A DNA stretch of 7,481 nucleotides from Lentisphaeria bacterium (GTDB lineage Bacteria > Verrucomicrobiota > Lentisphaeria > Victivallales > UBA1829). This document shows positions 1-6,036 of this stretch, one piece after another. The stretch's first letter is position 1; the number at the start of each line of letters is the position of its first letter. A model generated the notes under the pieces. It saw nothing but the letters and a program-made list of their open reading frames with translations. It ran no database searches and had not been told where the DNA came from. The translations under genes were made by a program, and so were the position numbers. The DNA lies in the NCBI GenBank assembly GCA_017540385.1, contig JAFYBD010000248.1, positions 1-7,481 of the forward strand, written 5' to 3'.

Positions 1-1084
1 GGACGTCGGAGAATCCCTGCGCCGTGCCGGTGAGCAGATGGCCGAAGAGCATGGCCGTGCCGTTCAGACAGTCGTTCTCGGTCGCCAGCACGAACGCTTC
101 GCGGAGACCGTTCCAGTCGAACGACGAGCAGAGCATGGCCTCCATGAAATCGCCGTTCGGCATGTGATCGGTCCACTGGCGCTGCCCCTGGAACCCCGCG
201 GCGATGGCGTTGTGTCCCTCGGCCTCTTCGCGGAACCCGAGTTCGGCGAGGCGCGGATTGCCGATCATGAGGTCGCGGGCGATGATCAGCATCTTCACGA
301 CATACGCCCAGATCGCGTCTTTCTGCTCCTGCGAACGCTGAACTTCGGCGGGGTTGTTGTCCTCACCCTCAATGCAGTTCGCACGAACCCACGCGTAGGC
401 TTTTTCGAACTCGACCGGGTCGTAGATTCCCTCGTCCACGCGGCGGATGATCTCGCTCATATCGACCGATTCGCAGCGCATGCCGAGGTAACTCTCGAAG
501 AAATCGTGATTCACGATGGAACCGGCGATACCCATGGCCATCCCGCCGATGGAGAGGTATGACTTGCCGCGCATGAGCCCGACCGCCACGGCGGAACGCG
601 CAAACGCGAGGATCTTTTCCCGCACGTCGTCCGGGATCTCAGTATCGTCCGCGTCCTTCACGTCGCGGCCGTAAATGCCGAACGCGGGGAGGCCCTTCTG
701 TGCATAAGCGGCGAGGACGGCGGCGAGGTAGACCGCGCCGGGGCGCTCCGTGCCGTTGAACCCCCAAACTGCCTTCTGCGTGAGCGGGTCCATGTCCATC
801 GTCTCGGAGCCGTAGCACCAGCAGGGAGTGACGGTCAGCGTGGCGGTCACGTTCAGGGCGGCGAACTTCTTCGCACAGGCGGCAGCTTCGTTCACGCCGC
901 CGATGGTGGTGTCGGCGATCACACATTCGACGGGTTTGCCGTTCGGGTAACGGAGCGAGCCGGAGATCAGCTCTGCCGCCGACTTGGCCATGTTCATAGT
1001 CTGCTCCTCGAGCGATTCGCGGACGCCTCTGCGGCGGCCGTCGATCACGGGGCGGATTCCGATTCGGGGTAACGATTCGATCAT
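1..1084 (-). CDS. fucI: L-fucose isomerase, N-terminal 361 residues (3' end beyond window)
   Basis: Cytoplasmic enzyme that interconverts L-fucose and L-fuculose, the first step of fucose breakdown; many family members also act on D-arabinose. The visible protein aligns almost without gaps to E. coli FucI as I recall it. It has the N-terminal PRIGIRPVIDGRR stretch (6-18), TPCWCYGSETMDMDP (86-100), WGFNGTERPGAVYLAA (107-122), SYLSIGGMAMGIAGS (175-189), AAGFQGQRQWTD (295-306) and SSFDWNGLREAF (320-331). E336 and D360 match two of the three Mn ligands of the E. coli enzyme (E337, D361); the third, a His near residue 527, is outside the window. The ATG at 1084 is chosen because the conserved N terminus begins there, with AGAAGGAG 7 nt upstream. 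The family length is about 590 residues, so roughly 230 are missing, by window truncation rather than mutation. The alpha/beta hydrolase lies 164 nt upstream on the same strand. Confidence 0.97.
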   Translation of the reverse strand, partial: MIESLPRIGIRPVIDGRRRGVRESLEEQTMNMAKSAAELISGSLRYPNGKPVECVIADTTIGGVNEAAACAKKFAALNVTATLTVTPCWCYGSETMDMDPLTQKAVWGFNGTERPGAVYLAAVLAAYAQKGLPAFGIYGRDVKDADDTEIPDDVREKILAFARSAVAVGLMRGKSYLSIGGMAMGIAGSIVNHDFFESYLGMRCESVDMSEIIRRVDEGIYDPVEFEKAYAWVRANCIEGEDNNPAEVQRSQEQKDAIWAYVVKMLIIARDLMIGNPRLAELGFREEAEGHNAIAAGFQGQRQWTDHMPNGDFMEAMLCSSFDWNGLREAFVLATENDCLNGTAMLFGHLLTGTAQGFSDV

Positions 1085-1132
1085 GGGACGACTCCTTCTG
1101 CGCGGTTCAGCGGGGACTTGCCCCGGTCTGAG

Positions 1133-1160
1133 GTTGTATGATGACTTGAAAACGTTTCAA
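1133..1160 (-). promoter_or_regulatory. Candidate sigma-70-type promoter of fucI
   Basis: Read on the minus strand, TTGAAA (1160-1155, 5 of 6 to the -35 consensus) is followed after 16 nt by TACAAC (1138-1133, 4 of 6 to the -10 consensus). It lies 48 nt upstream of the fucI start. The candidate operator at 1146-1160 overlaps the -35 and spacer, which is where a repressor would block polymerase. An alternative, TTGCTT then 16 nt then TATTGT slightly upstream, cannot be excluded and would put the operator near its start site. Confidence 0.45.
1146..1160. promoter_or_regulatory. LacI/CcpA-like operator upstream of fucI
   Basis: TTGAAAACGTTTCAA is centred on a CG step with a perfect AAACGTTT core and imperfect TTGA/TCAA arms. 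The 14 bases from 1147 match 12 of 14 positions of the cre-type consensus TGWAANCGNTNWCA, the general pattern bound by LacI-family sugar regulators. The site sits within the candidate fucI promoter, so repression relieved by fucose or a related sugar is a natural reading. This is inference from motif and position; no LacI-family gene is in the window. Confidence 0.5.
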
Positions 1161-1184
1161 CGATACAATACCCCCGATTCAGCG

Positions 1185-1209
1185 AAAAGCAAGGCCGGAT
1201 CGCCCCGGC
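1185..1209 (-). terminator. Weak candidate terminator after the alpha/beta hydrolase
   Basis: On the minus strand GCCGG, loop GGCGAT and CCGGC form a 5-bp all-GC stem followed by CTTGCTTTT. It lies 40 nt past the hydrolase stop codon. The stem is short and the T-tract is interrupted, so termination may be partial and some read-through into fucI is possible. Confidence 0.3.
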
Positions 1210-1227
1210 GGAAACGTTAAGTTTCCG
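1209..1227. repeat. Perfect 7-bp inverted repeat between hydrolase and fucI
   Basis: CGGAAAC and GTTTCCG flank a 5-nt GTTAA spacer. The left half contains GGAAACGTT, which resembles the half-site of the operator at 1146-1160, about 65 bp away. In the direction of the hydrolase transcript no T-tract follows; in the other direction TTAATTTT follows, but no plus-strand gene ends here. A second operator is therefore at least as likely as a terminator. Confidence 0.45.
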
Positions 1228-1248
1228 TTAATTTTCCACCCGCTCAGG

Positions 1249-2034
1249 TTAGCCGGTGATCCGCACGGCAGCGTCGTCGCGGTCGGCCAGACGGGCGAAC
1301 CACTCGAAACTGTGCGAGGGGAACTGTTCGTGTCCGCCGTCGAAGACTTCGAAATAAAGCTCCTCAGCTCCGGCGGACGCGAGTTTCCGCGCGAGCTCCA
1401 GCGAATGACGCCACGGGACCACATCGTCGTGCCGACCCTGGTGGATGGACAACGGGATGCGCTTCAGGGATTCGATGTACGACGACGGCGAACGCGCCGC
1501 GTATTCGTCCGGGCGTTCGTCCGGGGTCCCGCCGAGGCAGGACTCCATGTCGGCGGAATACTTCTGGCCGGTTTCAAGCAGGAAACGATGCCACGCGGCG
1601 AGGTCGGAAACCGGGCACCAGACGTCCACGGCGCGGAAAACCTCCGGCGCGTCGGCGGCCGTCAGAAGCGCCGCCTGCCCTCCCCCGGAACACCCCAGCA
1701 GGAAGATGTTGCTCCGGTCGATGGACAAATTCCGGCAGACGTATTCCACCGCGTCCAGCACGTCTCGGCGCGCCTTCCGTCCGCCGCAAGCGTCGAGACG
1801 ATTCGGATTGGATGCGAGGTTCGGACCACGGAATTCCGGCAGAAGCAGCGCCCAGCCGAAGCGCTGACACAAGGGCAGATAAGTCTCGACCTGATTGAAC
1901 CGGTCGTAGCTCCAGGTGTGGAGCCCCACGACGAGCGGGACCGGCACGCCCTGCCCCTGCGACGGATGATAAAACAGCGACGGCTGGAGCGAACCGTCCA
2001 GCGAGGATGGTATTTGAAGTTCCGGGATGGTCAT
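1249..2034 (-). CDS. Alpha/beta hydrolase, prolyl oligopeptidase (S9)/dienelactone hydrolase type
   Basis: A 261-residue serine hydrolase without signal peptide or membrane segment, so probably cytoplasmic. The fold is visible as a beta strand ending in VVGLHTWS (35-42, oxyanion-hole region), the nucleophile elbow GCSGGG with S116 (114-119), the acid loop GRHDDVVP (200-207, D203 as likely catalytic acid) and FDGGHEQFP with H235. The GxxDxxVP and GGHE motifs are typical of S9-like esterases and peptidases. The substrate is not predictable; a carbohydrate esterase or a small-molecule hydrolase is as likely as a peptidase. The ATG at 2034 is preceded by GGAGGAG with 6-nt spacing, and the gene has its own near-consensus promoter (2150-2178). 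It lies upstream of fucI on the same strand, so a shared role in glycan use, such as deacylating a sugar, is possible but unproven. Confidence 0.88.
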   Translation of the reverse strand: MTIPELQIPSSLDGSLQPSLFYHPSQGQGVPVPLVVGLHTWSYDRFNQVETYLPLCQRFGWALLLPEFRGPNLASNPNRLDACGGRKARRDVLDAVEYVCRNLSIDRSNIFLLGCSGGGQAALLTAADAPEVFRAVDVWCPVSDLAAWHRFLLETGQKYSADMESCLGGTPDERPDEYAARSPSSYIESLKRIPLSIHQGRHDDVVPWRHSLELARKLASAGAEELYFEVFDGGHEQFPSHSFEWFARLADRDDAAVRITG

Positions 2035-2149
2035 GTCAGCCTCCTCCGGCGCTCGGCGAATCCGGCCGGGATGTTCGGGGTTCAGGATCGGGTTCCGCGC
2101 CTCGTTTTTCTGCGCGGCGCAAAATCTCTATCAAATCGGTGGAGATTAT

Positions 2150-2178
2150 ACTATACCACGTTTTTCCCGCGTTGTCAA
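2150..2178 (-). promoter_or_regulatory. Sigma-70-type promoter of the alpha/beta hydrolase
   Basis: On the minus strand a perfect TTGACA (2178-2173) is separated by 17 nt from TATAGT (2155-2150, 5 of 6). A second -10-like TATAAT overlaps just downstream (2150-2145) but with poor spacing. Transcription should start near 2143, giving a leader of about 108 nt. This is one of the two strongest promoters in the window. Confidence 0.75.
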
Positions 2179-2182
2179 GCGC

Positions 2183-2209
2183 AAAAAGGAATCCGGGCGC
2201 GTTTTTTTT
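2183..2209. repeat. A-tract / GC core / T-tract element, copy 1
   Basis: A5, a 14-nt core and T8 in a row. On the minus strand it reads A8-CG, a C-rich core with CCCGGA, then T5-GCG, and lies 4 bp upstream of the hydrolase -35 box. A closely similar element occurs at 5947-5975 upstream of the guaA promoter. It may act as an UP element or bent DNA. The A and T runs could also pair as a weak hairpin. Confidence 0.5.
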
Positions 2210-2269
2210 CGTCCACGCGTCATACTCGGACCGAACGCCCGCAAATGGCGGAAACTTTGACGCGGATGC

Positions 2270-2297
2270 TTGTTTTTACATGGAACCGTGCTATATT
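2270..2297 (+). promoter_or_regulatory. Candidate promoter of the manC-manA operon
   Basis: TTGTTT (2270-2275), a 16-nt spacer and TATATT (2292-2297, 5 of 6 to the -10 consensus). The -35 is weak (3-4 of 6). Transcription would start near 2304, leaving a leader of about 70 nt that contains the hairpin at 2321-2351. Confidence 0.5.
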
Positions 2298-2320
2298 AGT
2301 GAGGAAATACGCACGAAACA

Positions 2321-2351
2321 GTCCCCTCGGGTCGCCCGGCCGGACGGGGAC
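2321..2351 (+). promoter_or_regulatory. Leader hairpin upstream of the manC-like gene
   Basis: GTCCCC (2321-2326) pairs perfectly with GGGGAC (2346-2351); the enclosed sequence can form a small CGGG-tcg-CCCG hairpin. The stem ends 6 nt before the Shine-Dalgarno CAGGAG (2358-2363). It has no T-tract, so it is not an intrinsic terminator. It could influence translation or mRNA stability. The GH31 gene has a similar hairpin with the same 6-nt gap. Confidence 0.5.
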
Positions 2352-2373
2352 ACAGCACAGGAGCGATTCGCCC

Positions 2374-3693
2374 ATGAATATCATATTGCTTTCCGGCGGG
2401 TCGGGGAAACGGCTCTGGCCGCTGTCCAACGACGTCCGGTCGAAACAGTTCATCAAATTCTTCCTCGGCCCCGACGGAGAACCGGAATCCATGGTCCAGC
2501 GCGTGTACCGTCAGATCAAGTCCGCCGACCCGGACGCGACCGTGACGATCGCCACGTCGAAAACGCAGGTGTCCGCGCTTCACAACCAGCTCGGCGACGA
2601 CATCGGGATCTCGGTCGAACCCTGCCGCCGCGACACGTTCCCGGCGATCGTGCTCGCCACGGAATACCTTCACACGGTCCAGGGCGCGTCCGAAGACGAA
2701 GCGGTCGTGGTCTGCCCGGTCGACCCGTACGTGAACGACGATTATTTCGAGTTTCTGAAGGCGCTCCACGCGGAAGCCGCGAAGGGCGAATCCAACCTCA
2801 CGCTCATGGGCATCCAGCCGCTTCATCCGAGCGAGAAATACGGCTACATCATCCCGGAGGAGAAGGCCCCGGTGAGCCGCGTCCGCGAGTTCAAGGAGAA
2901 GCCGGACATGAACACCGCCCTGCAGTACATGGCGCAGGGGGCGCTGTGGAACGGCGGCGTCTTCGCGTACAAGATCGGGTATGTGCTGAAGAAAGCGCAC
3001 GACATGATCTCCTACACGGACTATCACGACCTCTTCCAGCAGTACGCCACGCTCCCGAAGATCAGTTTCGATTACGCCGTGGTCGAGAAGGAGCCGGACA
3101 TCCGCGTGATGCGGTTCCGCGGCGAATGGCGCGACATCGGCACGTGGAACACGCTCACGGAGGTCATGCCCGGCAACACGCTCGGGGACGCCGTGATCGA
3201 CGAGGAGTGCAGCAACGTGCACGTGCTGAACGAGCTGTCGGTCCCGGTGCTCGCGATGGGCCTGCACGACGTGGTGATCGCAGCCTCGCCCGAAGGCATC
3301 CTGGTCTCGGACAAGGACCGTTCGGCGCGGATCAAGAGCATCGTCGACAAGTTCGAGAACCAGATCATGTTCGCCGAGAAATCCTGGGGCACCTTCCAGA
3401 TCCTGAACGTGGAGGAAGGCAGCCTGACCATCAAGATCGACCTGAAACCCGGCCAGTCCATGAACTACCACAGCCACGCCAAACGCGACGAGATCTGGAC
3501 GATCATCAGCGGCGAGGGCCGCACGCTCGTGGACGGGATGGAACAGAAAGTCCGCGCGGGCGACGTGATCACGATCGAAGCCGGCTGCCGTCATACGGTG
3601 TTCGCAGACACGGCGCTCAAGCTCATCGAAGTCCAGGTCGGCTCCGAGATTTCCAAGCTCGACAAGACCAAATACAAACTGCCGCATCTGTGA
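2374..3693 (+). CDS. manC: Mannose-1-phosphate guanylyltransferase with C-terminal cupin (ManC-like)
   Basis: Makes GDP-mannose from mannose-1-phosphate and GTP in the cytoplasm. The 439-residue protein has an N-terminal nucleotidyltransferase domain (about 1-265): signature GGSGKRLWPLS (8-18), EPCRRDTFPA (82-91), CPVDPYV (114-120), FKEKPD (173-178), LWNGGVF (191-197), ISFDYAVVEK (230-239) and WRDIGTWN (252-259). A C-terminal cupin (about 330-430) has H366, H368 and E373 in an HxHx4E motif with H407 as fourth metal ligand. It is shorter than typical fused ManC (about 470-480 residues). The usual GRNTAPA and LPADH motifs are replaced by RRDTFPA and CPVDPYV, a variant I associate with Firmicutes-like homologues. 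Whether the cupin isomerises mannose-6-phosphate is uncertain. The open frame continues upstream, but the family N terminus begins at the ATG at 2374, with CAGGAG 10 nt before it. manA follows after 7 nt. Confidence 0.85.
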   Translation: MNIILLSGGSGKRLWPLSNDVRSKQFIKFFLGPDGEPESMVQRVYRQIKSADPDATVTIATSKTQVSALHNQLGDDIGISVEPCRRDTFPAIVLATEYLHTVQGASEDEAVVVCPVDPYVNDDYFEFLKALHAEAAKGESNLTLMGIQPLHPSEKYGYIIPEEKAPVSRVREFKEKPDMNTALQYMAQGALWNGGVFAYKIGYVLKKAHDMISYTDYHDLFQQYATLPKISFDYAVVEKEPDIRVMRFRGEWRDIGTWNTLTEVMPGNTLGDAVIDEECSNVHVLNELSVPVLAMGLHDVVIAASPEGILVSDKDRSARIKSIVDKFENQIMFAEKSWGTFQILNVEEGSLTIKIDLKPGQSMNYHSHAKRDEIWTIISGEGRTLVDGMEQKVRAGDVITIEAGCRHTVFADTALKLIEVQVGSEISKLDKTKYKLPHL

Positions 3694-3703
3694 GGTCATT
3701 TTG
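3692..3703 (+). promoter_or_regulatory. Ribosome-binding site and TTG start of manA
   Basis: GAGG (3692-3695) overlaps the stop codon of the upstream gene (3691-3693) and lies 5 nt before the TTG at 3701. No ATG or GTG in frame fits the conserved N terminus; the nearest in-frame ATG would remove the conserved LLQPAVKDYLWGG segment. ATT at 3698 is possible but leaves only 2 nt to the Shine-Dalgarno. The layout suggests translational coupling. Confidence 0.7.
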
Positions 3704-4687
3704 CCCGGCCCGTATCCATTCCTGCTGCAACCGGCAGTCAAAGACTATCTCTGGGGCGGAAGGCGCCTCAACGACGACTTCTCGAAGCGCATGGCGTCCG
3801 ACGTCATCGCCGAGACGTGGGAGTGCTCCACGCACCCCGACGGCGTGAGCGTCGTCGCGAGCGGGGAATGGATGGGGAAGCCGCTGGACGAAATCCTGAA
3901 GGCGCACCCCGAATATCTCGGCGAGCACGCCAACGGCGCGACCGAACTGCCGGTGCTCGTGAAGCTCATCGACGCCGACCGCGACCTCTCCGTGCAGGTC
4001 CACCCGGACGACGAGTTCGCGCGCTCGCACGAGGGCGGCCAGAACGGCAAGACGGAGATGTGGTACGTGATGGACGCCGACCCGGATTCCCGCATCGCCT
4101 ACGGCCTGCACCACACCATCGGCCGCGAGGATTTCCGCGCGGCCATCGGGAAAGGCACCGTGGAGCGTTATCTCCAGATGGTCCCGGCGCGCAAGAACGA
4201 CCTGTTCTTCATCCGGCCCGGCACGATCCACGCCATCGGCGCGGGGTGCCTGATCGCGGAAATCCAGCAGAGTTCCAACCTCACCTATCGCCTGTACGAC
4301 TACAATCGCACCGACCGAAACGGAAACAAACGCCCGCTCCATATCGAGAAAGGTCTCGCCGTGGCCGACCTCAACGCCATGCCCGAGCCGCGCCAGCCGA
4401 TGCGCCTGCTGCGGTATTCGGGCGGGACGGCGTCCGAACTGCTCTGCCGCTGCCGGTATTTCCAGGTGTCGCGCGTGCTGGTGAATACGGAGGAAAAGCG
4501 CAGCGAAGCACGGTTCCGCGTCACGCCGGAATCGTTCGAGATATTCCTCTTTCTGAACGGCTGCGGCACGCTGTCCTGCGGCGACTCCTCGCTCCAATTC
4601 TTTAAGGGCGACTGCGTGTTCGTGCCCGCCGGAGCGCCCGAAATCCAGCTCCACGCCCGCACGGAATTCCTGCGCATCTCCTGTTGA
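3701..4687 (+). CDS. manA: Mannose-6-phosphate isomerase, class I
   Basis: Zn-dependent cytoplasmic enzyme that interconverts fructose-6-phosphate and mannose-6-phosphate, linking glycolysis to GDP-mannose synthesis. The 328-residue product matches the short class I form (about 315 residues in B. subtilis). Visible motifs: LLQPAVKDYLWGG (8-20), LPVLVKLIDADRDLSVQVHPDD (83-104, shown here by its ends) with Zn ligands Q99 and H101, GKTEMWYV (116-123) with E119, and IRPGTIHAIGAG (171-182) with H177. The LTYRLYDYNR segment (194-203) carries the expected substrate-binding R197. A C-terminal jelly-roll/cupin half follows (about 240-328). All four metal ligands are present, so it should be active. 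It starts with TTG 7 nt after the manC-like stop and is the second gene of that operon. Downstream, a 165-nt gap separates it from the convergent guaA; no strong plus-strand terminator is seen, although GGATG-ggtgttcg-CATCC is a weak hairpin there. Confidence 0.92.
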   Translation: MPGPYPFLLQPAVKDYLWGGRRLNDDFSKRMASDVIAETWECSTHPDGVSVVASGEWMGKPLDEILKAHPEYLGEHANGATELPVLVKLIDADRDLSVQVHPDDEFARSHEGGQNGKTEMWYVMDADPDSRIAYGLHHTIGREDFRAAIGKGTVERYLQMVPARKNDLFFIRPGTIHAIGAGCLIAEIQQSSNLTYRLYDYNRTDRNGNKRPLHIEKGLAVADLNAMPEPRQPMRLLRYSGGTASELLCRCRYFQVSRVLVNTEEKRSEARFRVTPESFEIFLFLNGCGTLSCGDSSLQFFKGDCVFVPAGAPEIQLHARTEFLRISC

Positions 4688-4779
4688 GGCAAAAAAGCCC
4701 GTCCCCCTCCCCTGCCCCGCCCGGCGAACGCCGCCGGATGGGTGTTCGCATCCTCATATCCAGCTCAAATCACGGCACG

Positions 4780-4823
4780 AAAAACGCCCGGAGCGATCGC
4801 CGTTTGGGACGCTGCTCCGGGCG
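4780..4823 (-). terminator. Intrinsic terminator of guaA
   Basis: On the minus strand a perfect 10-bp stem, CGCCCGGAGC with GCTCCGGGCG, encloses a 19-nt loop and is followed directly by TTTTTCGT. It begins 29 nt after the guaA stop codon. Read on the plus strand it is followed by GAGGAAA, so it would pause but probably not efficiently end manA transcripts. Confidence 0.88.
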
Positions 4824-4852
4824 GAGGAAACACGCTCGATTCGAGGGTGGGA

Positions 4853-5836
4853 TCACTCCCACTCGATGGTCGCCGGGCCCTTCGGGCTGAGGTCGTAGAG
4901 CACGCGGCAGACGCCGGGAACTTCGGCGAGGATGCGGTCGGTGATCTTCTTCAGCACGGCCCAGTCGAGTTCGGGCACGGTGGCGGTCATGGCGTCGCGG
5001 GTATTGACCGCGCGGATGATGACCGGCCAGTCGAACACGCGCTTGGAGTCGCGGACGCCGGTGGAACGGTAGTCCGGCACGATCGTGAAGAACTGCCAGA
5101 CGAATTTCGTGAGGCCCGCGCGGTCGAACTCCTCGCGGAGGATCGCGTCGGATTCGCGGAGCGCGGCCAGACGGTCGCGGGTGATCGCGCCGGTGCAGCG
5201 GACGCCGAGACCGGGGCCCGGGAACGGCTGGCGGTTGACCATGGAATCGGGCAGTCCGAGGGCAGCGCCGACCACGCGCACTTCGTCCTTGAAGAGCAGC
5301 TTCACGGGTTCGACCAGCTCGAACTGGAGATCGGGCGGGAGTCCGCCGACGTTGTGATGCGCCTTCACGCCCACGCTCTCGACGATGTCGGGATAGATGG
5401 TGCCCTGGGCGAGGAACTTGATGCCGGTGAGCTTGCGGGCTTCCTCCTCGAACACGCGGATGAATTCGCCGCCGATGATCTTGCGCTTCTGCTCGGGATC
5501 GGCCACACCGGCGAGCTTGTCGAGGAAGCGGTCGACCGCGTCGACGTAGATGAGGTTCGCGCCGAGCTGGCTGCGGAAGACCTGCACGACCTGTTCGCTT
5601 TCGCCCTTGCGCATGAGGCCGTGGTTCACGTGCACGCACACGAGCTGCTGGCCGATGGCGCGGATGAGGAGCGCGGCCACGACGGAGCTGTCGACGCCGC
5701 CGGAGAGCGCGAGCAGGACTTTGCCGTCGCCGACCTGCTTGCGGATCAGGGCGATCTGTTCTTCGATAAATTTGTCGGCGAGTTCCTTCGTGGTGATCCG
5801 GACCATGTCGTCGGGGCGTTTGTTGCTGTCCATCAT
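4853..5836 (-). CDS. guaA: GMP synthase, ATP-pyrophosphatase subunit (no glutaminase domain)
   Basis: Converts XMP to GMP with ATP, adenylating XMP before amination. The 327-residue product has the P-loop SGGVDSS (45-51), HVNHGLMRKGE (69-79), LAQGTIYPDIVES (142-154), KAHHNVGGLP (158-167), RQPFPGPGLGVRC (202-214) and the C-terminal dimerisation domain ending YDLSPKGPATIEWE (314-327) with the conserved lid lysine K319. The usual bacterial GuaA is about 520 residues, with an N-terminal class I glutamine amidotransferase of about 200; here that domain is absent. The truncation looks native: a near-perfect promoter and a Shine-Dalgarno lie directly upstream. Two adjacent ATGs (5836 and 5833) are possible; AAAGGA is 4 nt from the first and 7 nt from the second, so 5833 may be the true start. 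A separate amidotransferase subunit, as in archaea, or free ammonia must supply nitrogen. The first upstream Met in frame (6001) lies beyond the promoter and adds non-conserved residues. Confidence 0.94.
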   Translation of the reverse strand: MMDSNKRPDDMVRITTKELADKFIEEQIALIRKQVGDGKVLLALSGGVDSSVVAALLIRAIGQQLVCVHVNHGLMRKGESEQVVQVFRSQLGANLIYVDAVDRFLDKLAGVADPEQKRKIIGGEFIRVFEEEARKLTGIKFLAQGTIYPDIVESVGVKAHHNVGGLPPDLQFELVEPVKLLFKDEVRVVGAALGLPDSMVNRQPFPGPGLGVRCTGAITRDRLAALRESDAILREEFDRAGLTKFVWQFFTIVPDYRSTGVRDSKRVFDWPVIIRAVNTRDAMTATVPELDWAVLKKITDRILAEVPGVCRVLYDLSPKGPATIEWE

Positions 5837-5863
5837 AATATCCTTTCGGGAAAGTTGGTTGAA

Positions 5864-5885
5864 CCGCCGAAACGACGACCGGCGG
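5864..5885 (-). promoter_or_regulatory. Hairpin in the guaA leader
   Basis: CCGCCG and CGGCGG pair as a 6-bp GC stem around a 10-nt loop, within the roughly 60-nt leader between the guaA promoter and its Shine-Dalgarno. There is no T-tract and no purine-riboswitch core, so its role is unknown. Confidence 0.4.
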
Positions 5886-5906
5886 CGCGTATGACTGCAT
5901 TTTATT

Positions 5907-5935
5907 ATTATACCCCGTGGCGGGCGAAAAATCAA
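5907..5935 (-). promoter_or_regulatory. Sigma-70-type promoter of guaA
   Basis: On the minus strand TTGATT (5935-5930, 4 of 6) is followed after exactly 17 nt by a perfect TATAAT (5912-5907). Transcription should start near 5900, giving a leader of about 64 nt to the ATG at 5836. Its position rules out an N-terminal extension of guaA. Confidence 0.78.
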
Positions 5936-5946
5936 GATTGAAACGC

Positions 5947-5975
5947 AAAAAAACGGCTTCCCGGGGGCGTTTTTT
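5947..5975. repeat. A-tract / GC core / T-tract element, copy 2
   Basis: A7, a 16-nt core and T6. AAAAAACG (5948-5955) and CGTTTTTT (5968-5975) are a perfect 8-bp inverted repeat around a 12-nt core with CCCGGG. It resembles 2183-2209 in sequence and in lying just upstream of a minus-strand -35 box, here by 11 bp. A bidirectional terminator or insulator between the divergent genes, or an UP-like element, are both possible. Confidence 0.5.
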
Positions 5976-6036
5976 CCCGGCGCGGACGGCGGAGGGCGCA
6001 CGGCGTTTTTTAACTCGTTTCTTAACGTCCATCCGC

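Larger units (their letters stand above)
2035..2373. other. Divergent intergenic region between hydrolase and manC-like gene
   Basis: This 339-bp gap has no credible gene. It holds the leader and promoter of the hydrolase (minus), a central A-tract/T-tract element (2183-2209), and the promoter and leader of the manC-like gene (plus). In the hydrolase leader, CCGCGC (2095-2100) can pair with GCGCGG (2112-2117) around an 11-nt loop; its significance is unknown. The two promoters do not overlap: about 90 bp separate their -35 boxes. Confidence 0.7.

Noticed and set aside
1312..2373. Upstream in-frame extension of the manC-like protein (open from 1312)
   Set aside because: It is antisense to the alpha/beta hydrolase and crosses both promoters. 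The conserved nucleotidyltransferase N terminus and a Shine-Dalgarno define the start at 2374.
2296..3741. 481-residue open frame on the minus strand opposite the manC-like gene, and other long open frames overlapping real genes
   Set aside because: The translations are rich in Arg, Val, Asp and His with no family motif, typical of antisense shadows in GC-rich genes. The manC-like gene opposite has a full set of conserved motifs.
4688..4779. Intrinsic terminator for manA on the plus strand
   Set aside because: CGGCG-aa-CGCCG and GGATG-ggtgttcg-CATCC are short hairpins without a following T-tract. The strong hairpin at 4785-4823 has its T-tract only on the minus-strand side.
5837..5906. Purine riboswitch in the guaA leader
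   Set aside because: The leader is only about 64 nt and has a single GC hairpin. I see none of the conserved purine-aptamer junction or paired-loop sequences.
5837..6001. N-terminal extension of guaA to the upstream Met at 6001
   Set aside because: The extra 55 residues are not conserved, do not resemble a glutaminase domain, and would begin upstream of the clear guaA promoter.
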